NCBI RefSeq assembly: GCF_041817755.1
Contig: NZ_JBGYBX010000071.1
Location: 32,402 to 96,401, forward strand
Direction of reading: 5' to 3'
Length of the DNA stretch: 64,000 nucleotides
From: Glaesserella sp041817755
GTDB taxonomy: Bacteria > Pseudomonadota > Gammaproteobacteria > Enterobacterales > Pasteurellaceae
Positions 50,170-58,235 of the stretch are shown here, piece after piece; the first letter of the stretch is position 1; every line of letters starts with the position of its first letter. The notes beneath the pieces are model-generated. The model was not told the origin of the DNA and made no database searches. It saw nothing but the letters and a program-made list of their open reading frames with translations. Made by a program: the position numbers and the translations under genes.

Positions 50170-51108
50170 CTATTTATTCAAGGATCGATCAATCGGGCAG
50201 GCTATACGCTCTATTTGTTCCGCCAAAGTGTCGTTAATGCCCCATTGTTTTTTAATTTTGGCTTTTATCTGTGTAGCTGATTTTTTCCCTTCCCCTGTTT
50301 CGTGGTTATAGTTTCTCCATTCATTAAGGCGAACATTTAGGGCAATCGCAAGCGGGTCATTTTGTATAAATTTACCTAGCAGATAATCTTCGGTGCTGGT
50401 TTGAGCTTGCTCTATTTGTGCTTTTAAGCGTTCATTTTCCGCCAACAATTCGGCTATTCTCGCTTTTGCTTGTTTAAGCCCGTTTAGGTTGGTAGCGTAG
50501 TTTTCTTTGTCATCTAGCCATAAATCAAACGCTAGATCACAAGCCCCGCTATATGTAAAATCATCATAATTCTTTTCGGTGGTGTAGCTTTCGCTATCAT
50601 TCCCGTCTATGCCTAGAAAATTAGGAATAAAGAATACTTCATCATCACTTATTTGAATCTCATCTGATAACATTTCTACATCTGATTTTAATAAGTACGC
50701 TTCCGATTCATTTAGAGCTTTAACCAGCTCATCTAAATTAATTTTTATCACCCCGCCAAAATCATTTACTTTTTCCCTGTAATGTTTTTCTTGAATATTG
50801 TATTGCTGGAATAATAATTTAAAGGTTGTAAAAATATTCCCCTCTAAAATTAAATTTATTTCATTAAAATAATTTTTTAAAAAAACTATTTCAGGTTTTT
50901 TATTTATATCAATCAGAATTATATTTATTTCGTGTCTCTGTTGTTGCAATTCTCTTTTTATTTTATCCAGCTCATCTAAAATAAAGTCTAAGGATAGATT
51001 TGATTTTTCTTGTAGCTTTCTTAAAACGGTTTCTAATTTCACAATCTCCCTATTCTCTGTCAGGAATTTATTTTCAAGGTCTGCTAAATTGAATTTCATC
51101 GTTTCCAT
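50170..51108 (-). CDS. Coiled-coil protein co-transcribed with the integrase
   Basis: A 312-residue protein (an ATG three codons later is also possible). N-terminal half: long helical/coiled-coil stretches (ENREIVKLETVLRKLQEKSN, then LDELDKIKRELQQQRHEI) and an AT-rich coding sequence unlike its neighbours. C-terminal half: a second coiled coil (KQAKARIAELLAENERLKAQ) and a basic domain (DPLAIALNVRLNEWRNYNHE, then GKKSATQIKAKIKKQWGI) that looks like the conserved element module. This suggests a fusion of a variable cargo N-terminus to an element-specific C-terminus. It starts 18 bp after int. Function unknown. Confidence 0.6.
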   Translation of the reverse strand: METMKFNLADLENKFLTENREIVKLETVLRKLQEKSNLSLDFILDELDKIKRELQQQRHEINIILIDINKKPEIVFLKNYFNEINLILEGNIFTTFKLLFQQYNIQEKHYREKVNDFGGVIKINLDELVKALNESEAYLLKSDVEMLSDEIQISDDEVFFIPNFLGIDGNDSESYTTEKNYDDFTYSGACDLAFDLWLDDKENYATNLNGLKQAKARIAELLAENERLKAQIEQAQTSTEDYLLGKFIQNDPLAIALNVRLNEWRNYNHETGEGKKSATQIKAKIKKQWGINDTLAEQIERIACPIDRSLNK

Positions 51109-51126
51109 TTCCTTTCGAATAATGGC

Positions 51127-52374
51127 TTATGCCACTTTTAAATGATATTGCGGGATCGTCTGCTGTGAGCATTGTTCGACAAAATCGCCCCACGCTTGGA
51201 GGATTTCAAAACGCATTGCTAGGCGTTCGCCTCTGTCGTAACTGGCTTTTATGCGGTCGCTGTTCATATGCGATAAAGCCACTTCGATAGCGTCAGAATT
51301 AAAGCCCTTGTCGTTTAAGTAGGTGCTGGCAATGCTTCGCAATCCGTGAGCCACTAACTTACCTTTAAAGCCCATTCGCTTTATTACATCGTTGGCGGTT
51401 TGAGAATTCATCGGTTTTTGTGGATTTTTGATACTCGGGAATAAATACGTTTTCCCGCCACTCAATTTCTTAATCTCTCGCAAAAGGGCTAGAGCTTGGC
51501 GGGAAAGTGTGATTTTATGAATACGTCCGCCATCGTCCTCTTTTATCCCTTTCTTGATCTTGATTGTCCATAGTCTCGCTTTTTCGTCTATCTCGTCATA
51601 GCGGGCGTTACTCGCCTCATTCGGGCGGGTCATCGTGAGCAACTGCCACAAAATCAAGTAACGGGTTTGTAGGTGGATTTGTGCCGTACTCAATGCCCGC
51701 ATAAATTCGGGGAGTTCATCAGGTGTAATAGTCTTGAAGTGTTCTACTTTCGGATTATCAAATTCCCGTGAAATGTTGGCGGTCGGATTGTGTGGAATTA
51801 TTTCCCTATGAACGGCATAAATCATTATCTCATTGAGCTTTTGAATGGCCCGTTTTAAGGTTTCCAGCTTCCCGCTTTCCTGTAATGGTTTGAATGTTTT
51901 AAGGGCAAGCGGGGCGGTTATCTGCGAAATAGGCAATCCGCCAAAAGCGGGGAGTAAATACCGGTTGATTAGGCTCGCAATATCCTTTTGATAATCGGGG
52001 GAGAAGTTCGCCCGTGTTTTGCGGTATTCGAACCACTGCCACGTAACGGCTTCGAAGGTATTCTCAATTTCTGCCCGTTTTGCCTGTTCCTGCTGTTGGC
52101 GGTGTTGCTGTGGATCTATATCGTTAGCAAGTAGTGAGCGGTATTCTTCCCGCTTATCCCGTGCTTGTGAAAGCGATATTTCAGGATAACCGCCAATAAC
52201 TAGATTTGTGCGTTTCTTGGTGTAGGGCTGGGCGTAGTTAAATATCCACGTTTTCGCCCCGTTTGGTCTGATCCGTAAAAATAGCCCTTGCCCGTCCGCT
52301 AGGCTGTATTCTTTTTCCTGCGGTTTGGCTTTGGCTATCTCGGTGTTTGTGAGTGCTTTGGTTACTCGTGCCAT
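51127..52374 (-). CDS. int: P4-type tyrosine integrase of the ssrA element
   Basis: A 415-residue site-specific recombinase from the ATG at 52374 (AGG 8 bp upstream; the frame is open to 52407). N-terminal DUF4102 arm-binding domain (MARVTKALTNTEIAKAKPQE, then LADGQGLFLRI), a SAM-like core-binding domain (ENTFEAVTWQWFEYRKTRAN) and a catalytic domain with TRPNEASNARY (Arg), HGLRSIAST (His-x-x-Arg), LSHMNSDRIKASY (His and Tyr nucleophile). It lies 270 bp from the 3' end of ssrA, its presumed target, and GTGTTAC repeats flank its start. Confidence 0.92.
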   Translation of the reverse strand: MARVTKALTNTEIAKAKPQEKEYSLADGQGLFLRIRPNGAKTWIFNYAQPYTKKRTNLVIGGYPEISLSQARDKREEYRSLLANDIDPQQHRQQQEQAKRAEIENTFEAVTWQWFEYRKTRANFSPDYQKDIASLINRYLLPAFGGLPISQITAPLALKTFKPLQESGKLETLKRAIQKLNEIMIYAVHREIIPHNPTANISREFDNPKVEHFKTITPDELPEFMRALSTAQIHLQTRYLILWQLLTMTRPNEASNARYDEIDEKARLWTIKIKKGIKEDDGGRIHKITLSRQALALLREIKKLSGGKTYLFPSIKNPQKPMNSQTANDVIKRMGFKGKLVAHGLRSIASTYLNDKGFNSDAIEVALSHMNSDRIKASYDRGERLAMRFEILQAWGDFVEQCSQQTIPQYHLKVA

Positions 52375-52393
52375 AGAATAAGCCTGTTTTGCT

Positions 52394-52536
52394 GTGTTAC
52401 ATTTCAATCAATTTCCGTGTTACTAAACGGAAAAAATAAACATCATCTAAGCCTTTAAAATCAAGGTTTGGCGGAGTTTTAGTAACACAGTTTTTTCTAT
52501 GTTTTAAGCTGTGTTACATTCCGTGTTACTAAAATC
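52394..52536. repeat. Right-end GTGTTAC repeats (candidate integrase arm sites)
   Basis: Five copies of GTGTTAC: 52394-52400, GTGTTACTAAA at 52417-52427, the inverted TTTTAGTAACAC at 52477-52488, 52511-52517, and GTGTTACTAAAATC at 52523-52536. They lie between int and the att core, where arm-type sites and an autoregulated int promoter are expected. Confidence 0.65.
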
Positions 52537-52575
52537 TGCGGATTTAATAGTATCTCATCGGTACGGAATGGGCAA

Positions 52576-52609
52576 TAAAAAAGCCTTGAAGTATTGATTT
52601 TCAAGGCTT
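52576..52609 (-). terminator. Terminator of ssrA carried by the element
   Basis: AAGCCTTGAA/TTCAAGGCTT stem (10 bp, 9-nt loop) followed on the minus strand by a run of six T residues; 36 bp beyond the tmRNA 3' end. Confidence 0.85.
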
Positions 52610-52641
52610 TGTCGGTCTCGATTGAACCGTATCGGATTAGA

Positions 52642-52658
52642 ATTTGGTGGAGCTGGGG
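52642..52658. other. attR-like core inside the 3' end of ssrA
   Basis: ATTTGGTGGAGCTGGGG covers the CCA end and acceptor stem of tmRNA and matches 45183-45198 with a one-base indel. The element therefore restores an intact ssrA 3' end. Confidence 0.65.
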
Positions 52659-53010
52659 GGATTTGAACCCCCGTCCGAAATTATTCTACCTTCAGCACTA
52701 CACGTTTAGTCTCGTCTTTCATTTCGCTTACCCCCAGCGGACAGACACGCAAAGAATAAACTAGCTTGGTTCAATTTAACGCTTCGATCCTCAAGCGGAG
52801 GCGTCCGCGCGATCTCGTTTTGGGTGACTTATCGAACTCCTCGTCTTACGAGCGGAAGCTGAGGCGATAAGGCTATGAGCAGGTTATTAAGCTGCTAAAG
52901 CGTATTGTTCGTCGTTTGCGACTATTTTTTTGCGGTTTGTTTACGAGGCCTACCGCACCTCGACGTGCACCTTGGGCTTCGCTAATCCCGTCGAATCCAA
53001 AATCAGCCCC
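52645..53010 (-). ncRNA. ssrA: Transfer-messenger RNA (tmRNA)
   Basis: Rescues stalled ribosomes by trans-translation. The 366-nt gene begins GGGGCTGATTTTGGATTCGA at 53010 and ends with the tRNA-like half (GGTTCAAATCCCCCCAGC, then TCCACCA) at 52645. The tag frame encodes ANDEQYALAA followed by TAA (52887-52919), the tag known from Haemophilus. The 3' end is the integration target of the neighbouring element and is intact. Confidence 0.97.
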
Positions 53011-53075
53011 AAAAAGTTTGGTGATTTTAGCAGAAAGCGGTAAGATCTGTAAACGTTTTTGCAAAGAGATAGAGA

Positions 53076-54029
53076 ATGAAAGAATTAACGACTAAACCGT
53101 ATGACGATGAAGAAATCGAAGACACGGAAATTATTGAGCCGGATGAGGTGGAATTAATCGAAGAAAGCGGTGATAAGGCACCTTCACCATTATCAAATGC
53201 CATGTTGGTCCCTCAGGGTAATCTGGACAGCTATATCCGTATGGCAAATCAATACCCTATGCTCACCGCCGATCAAGAAAAAGAGCTGGCCGAGCGCTTT
53301 TATTATGACGAAGATCTTGAGGCGGCAAAACAGCTGATTATGTCGCACTTACGCTTTGTGGTGCATATTGCCCGTGGTTATATGGGTTACGGCTTGCCGC
53401 TGGCGGATTTAATCCAAGAAGGTAATATTGGTTTAATGAAAGCGGTAAAACGCTTTAATCCGGAAGTCGGTGTGCGCTTGGTCTCGTTTGCGGTACATTG
53501 GGTAAAAGCGGAAATTCACGAATACGTGCTGAGAAATTGGCGAATTGTCAAAGTCGCTACGACGAAAGCGCAGCGCAAATTATTCTTTAACTTGCGTAAA
53601 AATAAACAACGTCTTGCATGGTTTAATGAAGAAGAGATTCAAAAAGTGGCGGACGAATTGGGCGTTTCACCGGAAGATGTGAAAGAGATGGAATCCCGTA
53701 TGACCGGGCAAGATATGGGATTCGATATTCCGGTCGGTGAAGACAGCGATGAAGTTTATGTGCCTTCCATGTATATTGAAGACAATAACTCGAATTTTGC
53801 CGAAGAAATGGAGAATGAGGAATATAACGGTCAAGCGACGGCACAGCTGGCTTATGCCTTGGCGCAATTAGACGAACGCAGCCGGGATATCATTAAAACC
53901 CGTTGGTTGGATGATGAAAAGGCAACGCTCCAAGAGCTGGCGGATAAATACGGTATTTCCGCAGAGCGGGTGCGCCAGCTTGAAAATCAAGCATTAAAGA
54001 AAATTAAAGATTCCATTACTTTGGAATAA
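53076..54029 (+). CDS. rpoH: Heat-shock sigma factor RpoH (sigma-32)
   Basis: Directs RNA polymerase to heat-shock promoters. Sigma-70 regions are clear: region 2 (LIQEGNIGLMKAVKRFNPEV, then RLVSFAVHWVKAEIHEYVLR), the RpoH box QRKLFFNLRK, region 3, and region 4 (LQELADKYGISAERVRQLEN). The protein has 317 residues because about 42 residues precede the usual start MLVPQGNLDSYIRMA. This extension is strikingly acidic (DDEEIEDTEIIEPDEVELIE). The ATG at 53076 has only an AGAG site, and the internal ATG at 53202 has none. Confidence 0.93.
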   Translation: MKELTTKPYDDEEIEDTEIIEPDEVELIEESGDKAPSPLSNAMLVPQGNLDSYIRMANQYPMLTADQEKELAERFYYDEDLEAAKQLIMSHLRFVVHIARGYMGYGLPLADLIQEGNIGLMKAVKRFNPEVGVRLVSFAVHWVKAEIHEYVLRNWRIVKVATTKAQRKLFFNLRKNKQRLAWFNEEEIQKVADELGVSPEDVKEMESRMTGQDMGFDIPVGEDSDEVYVPSMYIEDNNSNFAEEMENEEYNGQATAQLAYALAQLDERSRDIIKTRWLDDEKATLQELADKYGISAERVRQLENQALKKIKDSITLE

Positions 54030-54032
54030 CGA

Positions 54033-54060
54033 AGGGCGCCAAATGGCGCCCTACATTTTT
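54033..54060 (+). terminator. Rho-independent terminator of rpoH
   Basis: AGGGCGCC-AAAT-GGCGCCCT followed by ACATTTTT, 4 bp after the rpoH stop. Confidence 0.9.
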
Positions 54061-54066
54061 GCAAAA

Positions 54067-55029
54067 TTATTTCACTAACCCTCCGCTTGCTTGTAAATCT
54101 GCATGGTAGGAAGAACGAACAAAAGGCCCGCAGGCTGCGTGCTCAAAGCCCATTTCGTTGGCTTTTTCACGGAACATATCAAATTCCGTCGGGTGAACGT
54201 AACGTGCCACAGGTAAATGGTGGCGACTTGGCTGTAAATACTGCCCTAATGTCAGCATTGTGACCCCGTGATCACGCAAGTCTTGCATCACCTGTAAAAT
54301 CTCTTCGTTGGTTTCGCCCAAACCGACCATAATCCCTGATTTGGTTGGAATGTCTGGGAAAACCGCCTTAAATTCCTTGAGCAATTTGAGTGACCATTCA
54401 TAATCTGCCCCCGGACGAATTTCTTTATACAGGCGTGGTACGTTCTCAAGATTATGGTTGAACACATCCGGCGGATTTTCTTTTAAAATTTCAATCGCTT
54501 GTTCAATGCGACCTCGGAAATCCGGCACTAAAATTTCAATTTTAATTCCCGGATTTAACGCACGAATTTCTTTCACACATTCCGCAAAATGCCCTGCACC
54601 ACGGTCAGGTAAATCATCACGATCCACCGAGGTAATCACCACATATTTGAGCTTCATATCCTGAATGGTTTCCGCCAGTTTCTTCGGCTCATCTTGATCT
54701 AAAGGTAACGGTTTGCCGTGAGCCACATCGCAGAACGGACAGCGGCGTGTACAAATTGCACCCATAATCATAAAGGTTGCCGTGCCGTGATTAAAACACT
54801 CGTGCAAATTCGGGCAAGATGCTTCTTCACACACAGAGTGTAACCCATGGCGACGCATACCGTTTTTGATACTTTCAATTTTCGCTGAGTTGGCTGGTAG
54901 TTTAATTTTCATCCACTCAGGTTTTTTCAGTAATTCTTGGTTGGGATCGATATTTTTAACGGGAATAATGGACGTTTTAGCGGCATCACGATATTTCACG
55001 CCACGTTCCATTTTAAAAGGTGTACCCAT
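54067..55029 (-). CDS. lipA: Lipoyl synthase LipA
   Basis: Radical-SAM enzyme inserting two sulphurs into protein-bound octanoyl groups. The 320-residue protein has both iron-sulphur sites: the auxiliary cluster cysteines C67, C72, C78 (VCEEASCPNLHEC) and the radical-SAM motif CTRRCPFC (C93, C97, C100). The C-terminal RSSYHAD supplies the auxiliary-cluster serine. It follows lipB by 12 bp; together they make lipoate de novo for 2-oxo-acid dehydrogenases. Confidence 0.97.
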   Translation of the reverse strand: MGTPFKMERGVKYRDAAKTSIIPVKNIDPNQELLKKPEWMKIKLPANSAKIESIKNGMRRHGLHSVCEEASCPNLHECFNHGTATFMIMGAICTRRCPFCDVAHGKPLPLDQDEPKKLAETIQDMKLKYVVITSVDRDDLPDRGAGHFAECVKEIRALNPGIKIEILVPDFRGRIEQAIEILKENPPDVFNHNLENVPRLYKEIRPGADYEWSLKLLKEFKAVFPDIPTKSGIMVGLGETNEEILQVMQDLRDHGVTMLTLGQYLQPSRHHLPVARYVHPTEFDMFREKANEMGFEHAACGPFVRSSYHADLQASGGLVK

Positions 55030-55041
55030 TCGATAATTGTC

Positions 55042-55698
55042 CTATTTGTTAATAATTTGTTGCTTATTATAGCCGAGAATTTGGGTAAAGTAATCGACCA
55101 ATTTAGGTGAAACCTTGTCACAATCGGCTTCAGCTTCAGCGACAAAATCAGCTAATTGACACATTTCCAATCCTGCATAGCCACAAGGATTGATGTTGCG
55201 AAATGGGGTTAAATCCATCTGGATATTCAATGCCAGCCCGTGAAACGAACAGCCTTTGCGAATGCGTAAACCAAGGGAACAGATTTTCTTACCGTTCACA
55301 TACACCCCTGGTGCGTCCGGTTTTGGATAGGCATCAATCCCATAATCAGCAAGGGTTTTCACCACAGATTGCTCTAATGCCGTCACCAAATCTCGCACGC
55401 TCAAATCGTTACCTTTTGCTTTGTGGCGTTTGATGTCGATCAGCACATACATAATTTGCTGTCCTAGACCGTGATAGGTAATCTGCCCGCCACGATCCGA
55501 TTGTACGACAGGAATATTCGTCGGATTGAGCAGATGCTCAGGTTTCCCTGCGGAACCTTGAGTAAACACCGACGGGTGCTGAACCAGCCAAATTTCATCG
55601 GCGGTCTGTTCGTCACGGCTATCGGTAAAGTCCTGCATTTTGTGCCAAATTTCTTGGTAATCTTGCACACCAAGTTGGCGAATGATAAGTTGGGGCAT
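55042..55698 (-). CDS. lipB: Octanoyl-ACP:protein transferase LipB
   Basis: Moves octanoate from ACP to lipoyl domains, the step before LipA. The 218 residues show the LipB signatures VQHPSVFTQGSAGKPEHLL and GGQITYHGLGQQIMYVLID, the catalytic cysteine in NPCGYAGLE (about residue 176) and the KICSLGLRIRKG region. It starts 3 bp after ybeD. Confidence 0.95.
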   Translation of the reverse strand: MPQLIIRQLGVQDYQEIWHKMQDFTDSRDEQTADEIWLVQHPSVFTQGSAGKPEHLLNPTNIPVVQSDRGGQITYHGLGQQIMYVLIDIKRHKAKGNDLSVRDLVTALEQSVVKTLADYGIDAYPKPDAPGVYVNGKKICSLGLRIRKGCSFHGLALNIQMDLTPFRNINPCGYAGLEMCQLADFVAEAEADCDKVSPKLVDYFTQILGYNKQQIINK

Positions 55699-55701
55699 AG
55701 G

Positions 55702-56001
55702 TCACAACACCATTCTAACGCCTTCAATTTTGGCTAAGTCGGTATAGAGTGTTTCGACTTGTTCAATATTTTCGGCTTGAATAGTGATGGATATCGAATG
55801 ATAAGTCCCTTTGCCGCTCTCTTTGAGTGATGGATTGTAGTCGCCTTTGACGACTTTTTGCACTTCGCTGACCACATCATCCATCAATCCATCACGGGCG
55901 GCACCCACGACTTTGAAAGTGAATGAGCAAGGAAATTCGAGCAAGTCTTTGAGTTTTTGTTGCGGAATATCGGCTAAGTTGACGTTTTTGGTTTCTGTCA
56001 T
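55702..56001 (-). CDS. ybeD: YbeD-family protein (DUF493)
   Basis: A 99-residue ferredoxin-like-fold protein (LLEFPCSFTFKVVGAARDGL, then YHSISITIQAENIEQVETLY) of the UPF0250/YbeD family, commonly encoded between dacA and lipB. It resembles ACT-type regulatory domains; its role, perhaps in lipoate metabolism, is not established. Confidence 0.9.
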   Translation of the reverse strand: MTETKNVNLADIPQQKLKDLLEFPCSFTFKVVGAARDGLMDDVVSEVQKVVKGDYNPSLKESGKGTYHSISITIQAENIEQVETLYTDLAKIEGVRMVL

Positions 56002-56031
56002 GTTATCAATCCTGTTAATGAATACGAATCA

Positions 56032-56078
56032 ACAAGCGGTGAGATATTGCAAAATATTTACAACATCACACCGCTTGT
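56032..56078. repeat. Inverted uptake-signal pair between dacA and ybeD
   Basis: ACAAGCGGTG at 56032-56041 and CACCGCTTGT at 56069-56078. A second hairpin CCCCC-GTCATAT-GGGGG follows at 56084-56100. These probably reduce or end dacA transcription before ybeD. Confidence 0.65.
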
Positions 56079-56119
56079 GCGAACCCCCGTCATATGGGGG
56101 TAAACATTGTAATTACAAG

Positions 56120-57301
56120 TTATTCGAATAAGCCTTTTACGGTCAATACAATCCAGTCCCACGCCTGACCGAAAATCCCCGCTTCTTCGACATCTTGCAT
56201 GACTTGTAAATTCACGCTCGCAATATCTTTACCGTCTAATTGATAAAGAATTTTACCCACCACTTGCCCTTTGGTCAGTGGTGCCTCAAGATTTTTCTTT
56301 TCAAAGGTCACTTGTGCTTTGAGTTCACCGGATTTACCTTTCGGTATGGTGATATAACGGTCTTGTAAGGTACCTAATTGGACTTCGTTTAAATCGCCGT
56401 AATAAACACTTTGCTCCGCGACGTTTTGTCCTGAAGAAAGCGGTTTAATCGTTTCAAAGTTGGCAAAACCCCATTGAAGAAGTTTTTTGCTTTCAATTTC
56501 ACGGCCTTTATATGTCGGTACGCCCATGACGACCGAAATCAGACGAGTGTTGGAATTATAGGCGGAAGCAACCAAATTGTAACCGGCTTTCTCCGTATGT
56601 CCGGTTTTCATGCCGTCAACATTAATCGATTTATCCCACAATAACCCGTTACGGTTCGGCTGTTTGATTTTATTGAAGGTAAATTCTTTCTCCGCATAGA
56701 TTTTATATTCCTCCGGCAAATCACGGATAATGTGTGCGCCGATAATCGCCATATCCCGCGCAGAAGTATATTGATTCGGATCATCCAAACCATGCACGGT
56801 AGCAAAATGGGTATTTTTCAAACCGAATTGCTGAACGTATTTGTTCATCGTATCAATAAACGCTTGCTGCGAACCGGAAATATGTTCCGCAATCGCCACG
56901 CACGCATCGTTACCCGACACGATAATGATCCCTCGATTTAAATCGGCAACCGAGACCTGCTGGTTTAAATCAAGGAACATTTTTGATGATCCCGGAAATT
57001 TTTGGCTCCAAGAACTTTCCGTCACCGTCACCAAATCATTATTATTAATTTTGCCCGTTTTTATTGCCTGACCGACCACATAGCTTGTCATCATTTTGGT
57101 CAAACTTGCCGGATATTGGCGTTGATCGGGATTCAGCCCGGCTAATACGGCTCCCGAGTTATAATCCATTAGCACAAAGGTTTGGGCATTTAACTCCGGC
57201 ACGGGAATCCCGTAATCGAAGTCGTTAGCCTGCACAAGCGAGACACTCGAAAACGCAAAGGCGCATAATACGGCTGATTTGAGAAGTTTATTTTTTAACA
57301 T
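56120..57301 (-). CDS. dacA: D-alanyl-D-alanine carboxypeptidase (PBP5/6 family)
   Basis: Periplasmic penicillin-binding protein trimming pentapeptides. The 393-residue precursor has a Sec signal ending VQA (about residue 25), active-site motifs SLTK (S66-K69), SGND (SxN) and KTGHTEKAG, a C-terminal beta domain, and a terminal amphipathic helix (GQAWDWIVLTVKGLFE) that holds it to the inner membrane. It follows rlpA by 15 bp in the elongation gene run. Confidence 0.95.
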   Translation of the reverse strand: MLKNKLLKSAVLCAFAFSSVSLVQANDFDYGIPVPELNAQTFVLMDYNSGAVLAGLNPDQRQYPASLTKMMTSYVVGQAIKTGKINNNDLVTVTESSWSQKFPGSSKMFLDLNQQVSVADLNRGIIIVSGNDACVAIAEHISGSQQAFIDTMNKYVQQFGLKNTHFATVHGLDDPNQYTSARDMAIIGAHIIRDLPEEYKIYAEKEFTFNKIKQPNRNGLLWDKSINVDGMKTGHTEKAGYNLVASAYNSNTRLISVVMGVPTYKGREIESKKLLQWGFANFETIKPLSSGQNVAEQSVYYGDLNEVQLGTLQDRYITIPKGKSGELKAQVTFEKKNLEAPLTKGQVVGKILYQLDGKDIASVNLQVMQDVEEAGIFGQAWDWIVLTVKGLFE

Positions 57302-57316
57302 AAAGAAATTTCCGTT

Positions 57317-58186
57317 TTATTTTTCTGAATAACTGAAAACCTGAAACTGACCCAGCTTAGAAAGTTCTCTTTTAACGCGTAAACTTTCGGCTTGGTCAGC
57401 CACATTGACTATAATTTCATAACGCTGATTACGTGCTTCAACACGCGTTTTCTGTTTAAGTTTTTGGGTGACTTTATTTGCTTCCCGTTCATTATCGGCA
57501 ATCACCTTCAACAAATAGCGAGACGTTTTATCGGTACTTTTTTCTGAGGAAGAGGATGCCGAACCGGTTGCTTTAATCGCCAAATCATCGCCGTTTTCTT
57601 TGATTTTAAGCGGCAATCCTTCCTTTTTCGCCAACTGCATTAATCGTTCGGCACCCTTACCGGTAATATAGCCTTGACTATCAACATGGAGCGCTTCAAC
57701 CCTGACTTTTGAAATTCCCGCATTTAACATGCCGATTTCCCTTGCCGCACCTTTGGATAAGTCAATAATACGCGCTTTACTGAACGGTCCGCGATCATTA
57801 ATTCGTACAATCACTTTACGATTGTTTTTTAAATTCGTCACTAACGCATACGATCCGAGAGCCAGCGACTTATGAGCGGCAGTAAAACCCTCCTGATCGT
57901 AGATTTCACCGCTGGCGGTTTTTCGCCCGTGAAATTTACCGCCGTAATAACTTGCCGTACCGGTTTGGCTATATTCACGTGACGCTTCTTTACTGATGGT
58001 TGAGTGCGTTTTCCCTTTTATGGTGTAACTATACTTCTTTTCACTGACCTTTGTCGGCTTTAACGTTGCACCCTTCACACCATACAATTTTTTAGTGACA
58101 TTTTGAGTGGTCGCCGACGAATGTTGCAAAGGGGTTAATGCGATAAAAATCGTTAGCAATAACGATGCGACTTTGTTTAATGGCAT
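57317..58186 (-). CDS. rlpA: Septal-ring lytic transglycosylase RlpA
   Basis: A 289-residue exported protein with a signal peptide (ALTPLQHSSA) but no lipobox cysteine, unlike the E. coli lipoprotein. The double-psi beta-barrel spans about residues 75-170 with the catalytic-type residues in TASGEIYD, AAHKSLALG and VRINDRGPF. The C-terminal 75 residues (SRYLLKVIADNEREANKVTQ to the end) form a SPOR domain that would bind denuded septal glycan. It sits between mrdB and dacA in the usual order. Confidence 0.9.
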   Translation of the reverse strand: MPLNKVASLLLTIFIALTPLQHSSATTQNVTKKLYGVKGATLKPTKVSEKKYSYTIKGKTHSTISKEASREYSQTGTASYYGGKFHGRKTASGEIYDQEGFTAAHKSLALGSYALVTNLKNNRKVIVRINDRGPFSKARIIDLSKGAAREIGMLNAGISKVRVEALHVDSQGYITGKGAERLMQLAKKEGLPLKIKENGDDLAIKATGSASSSSEKSTDKTSRYLLKVIADNEREANKVTQKLKQKTRVEARNQRYEIIVNVADQAESLRVKRELSKLGQFQVFSYSEK

Positions 58187-58235
58187 AAAATCTCCTTTTT
58201 GCTTTCGTTACTGCAAGAAAGCAATATAGCGTTGG

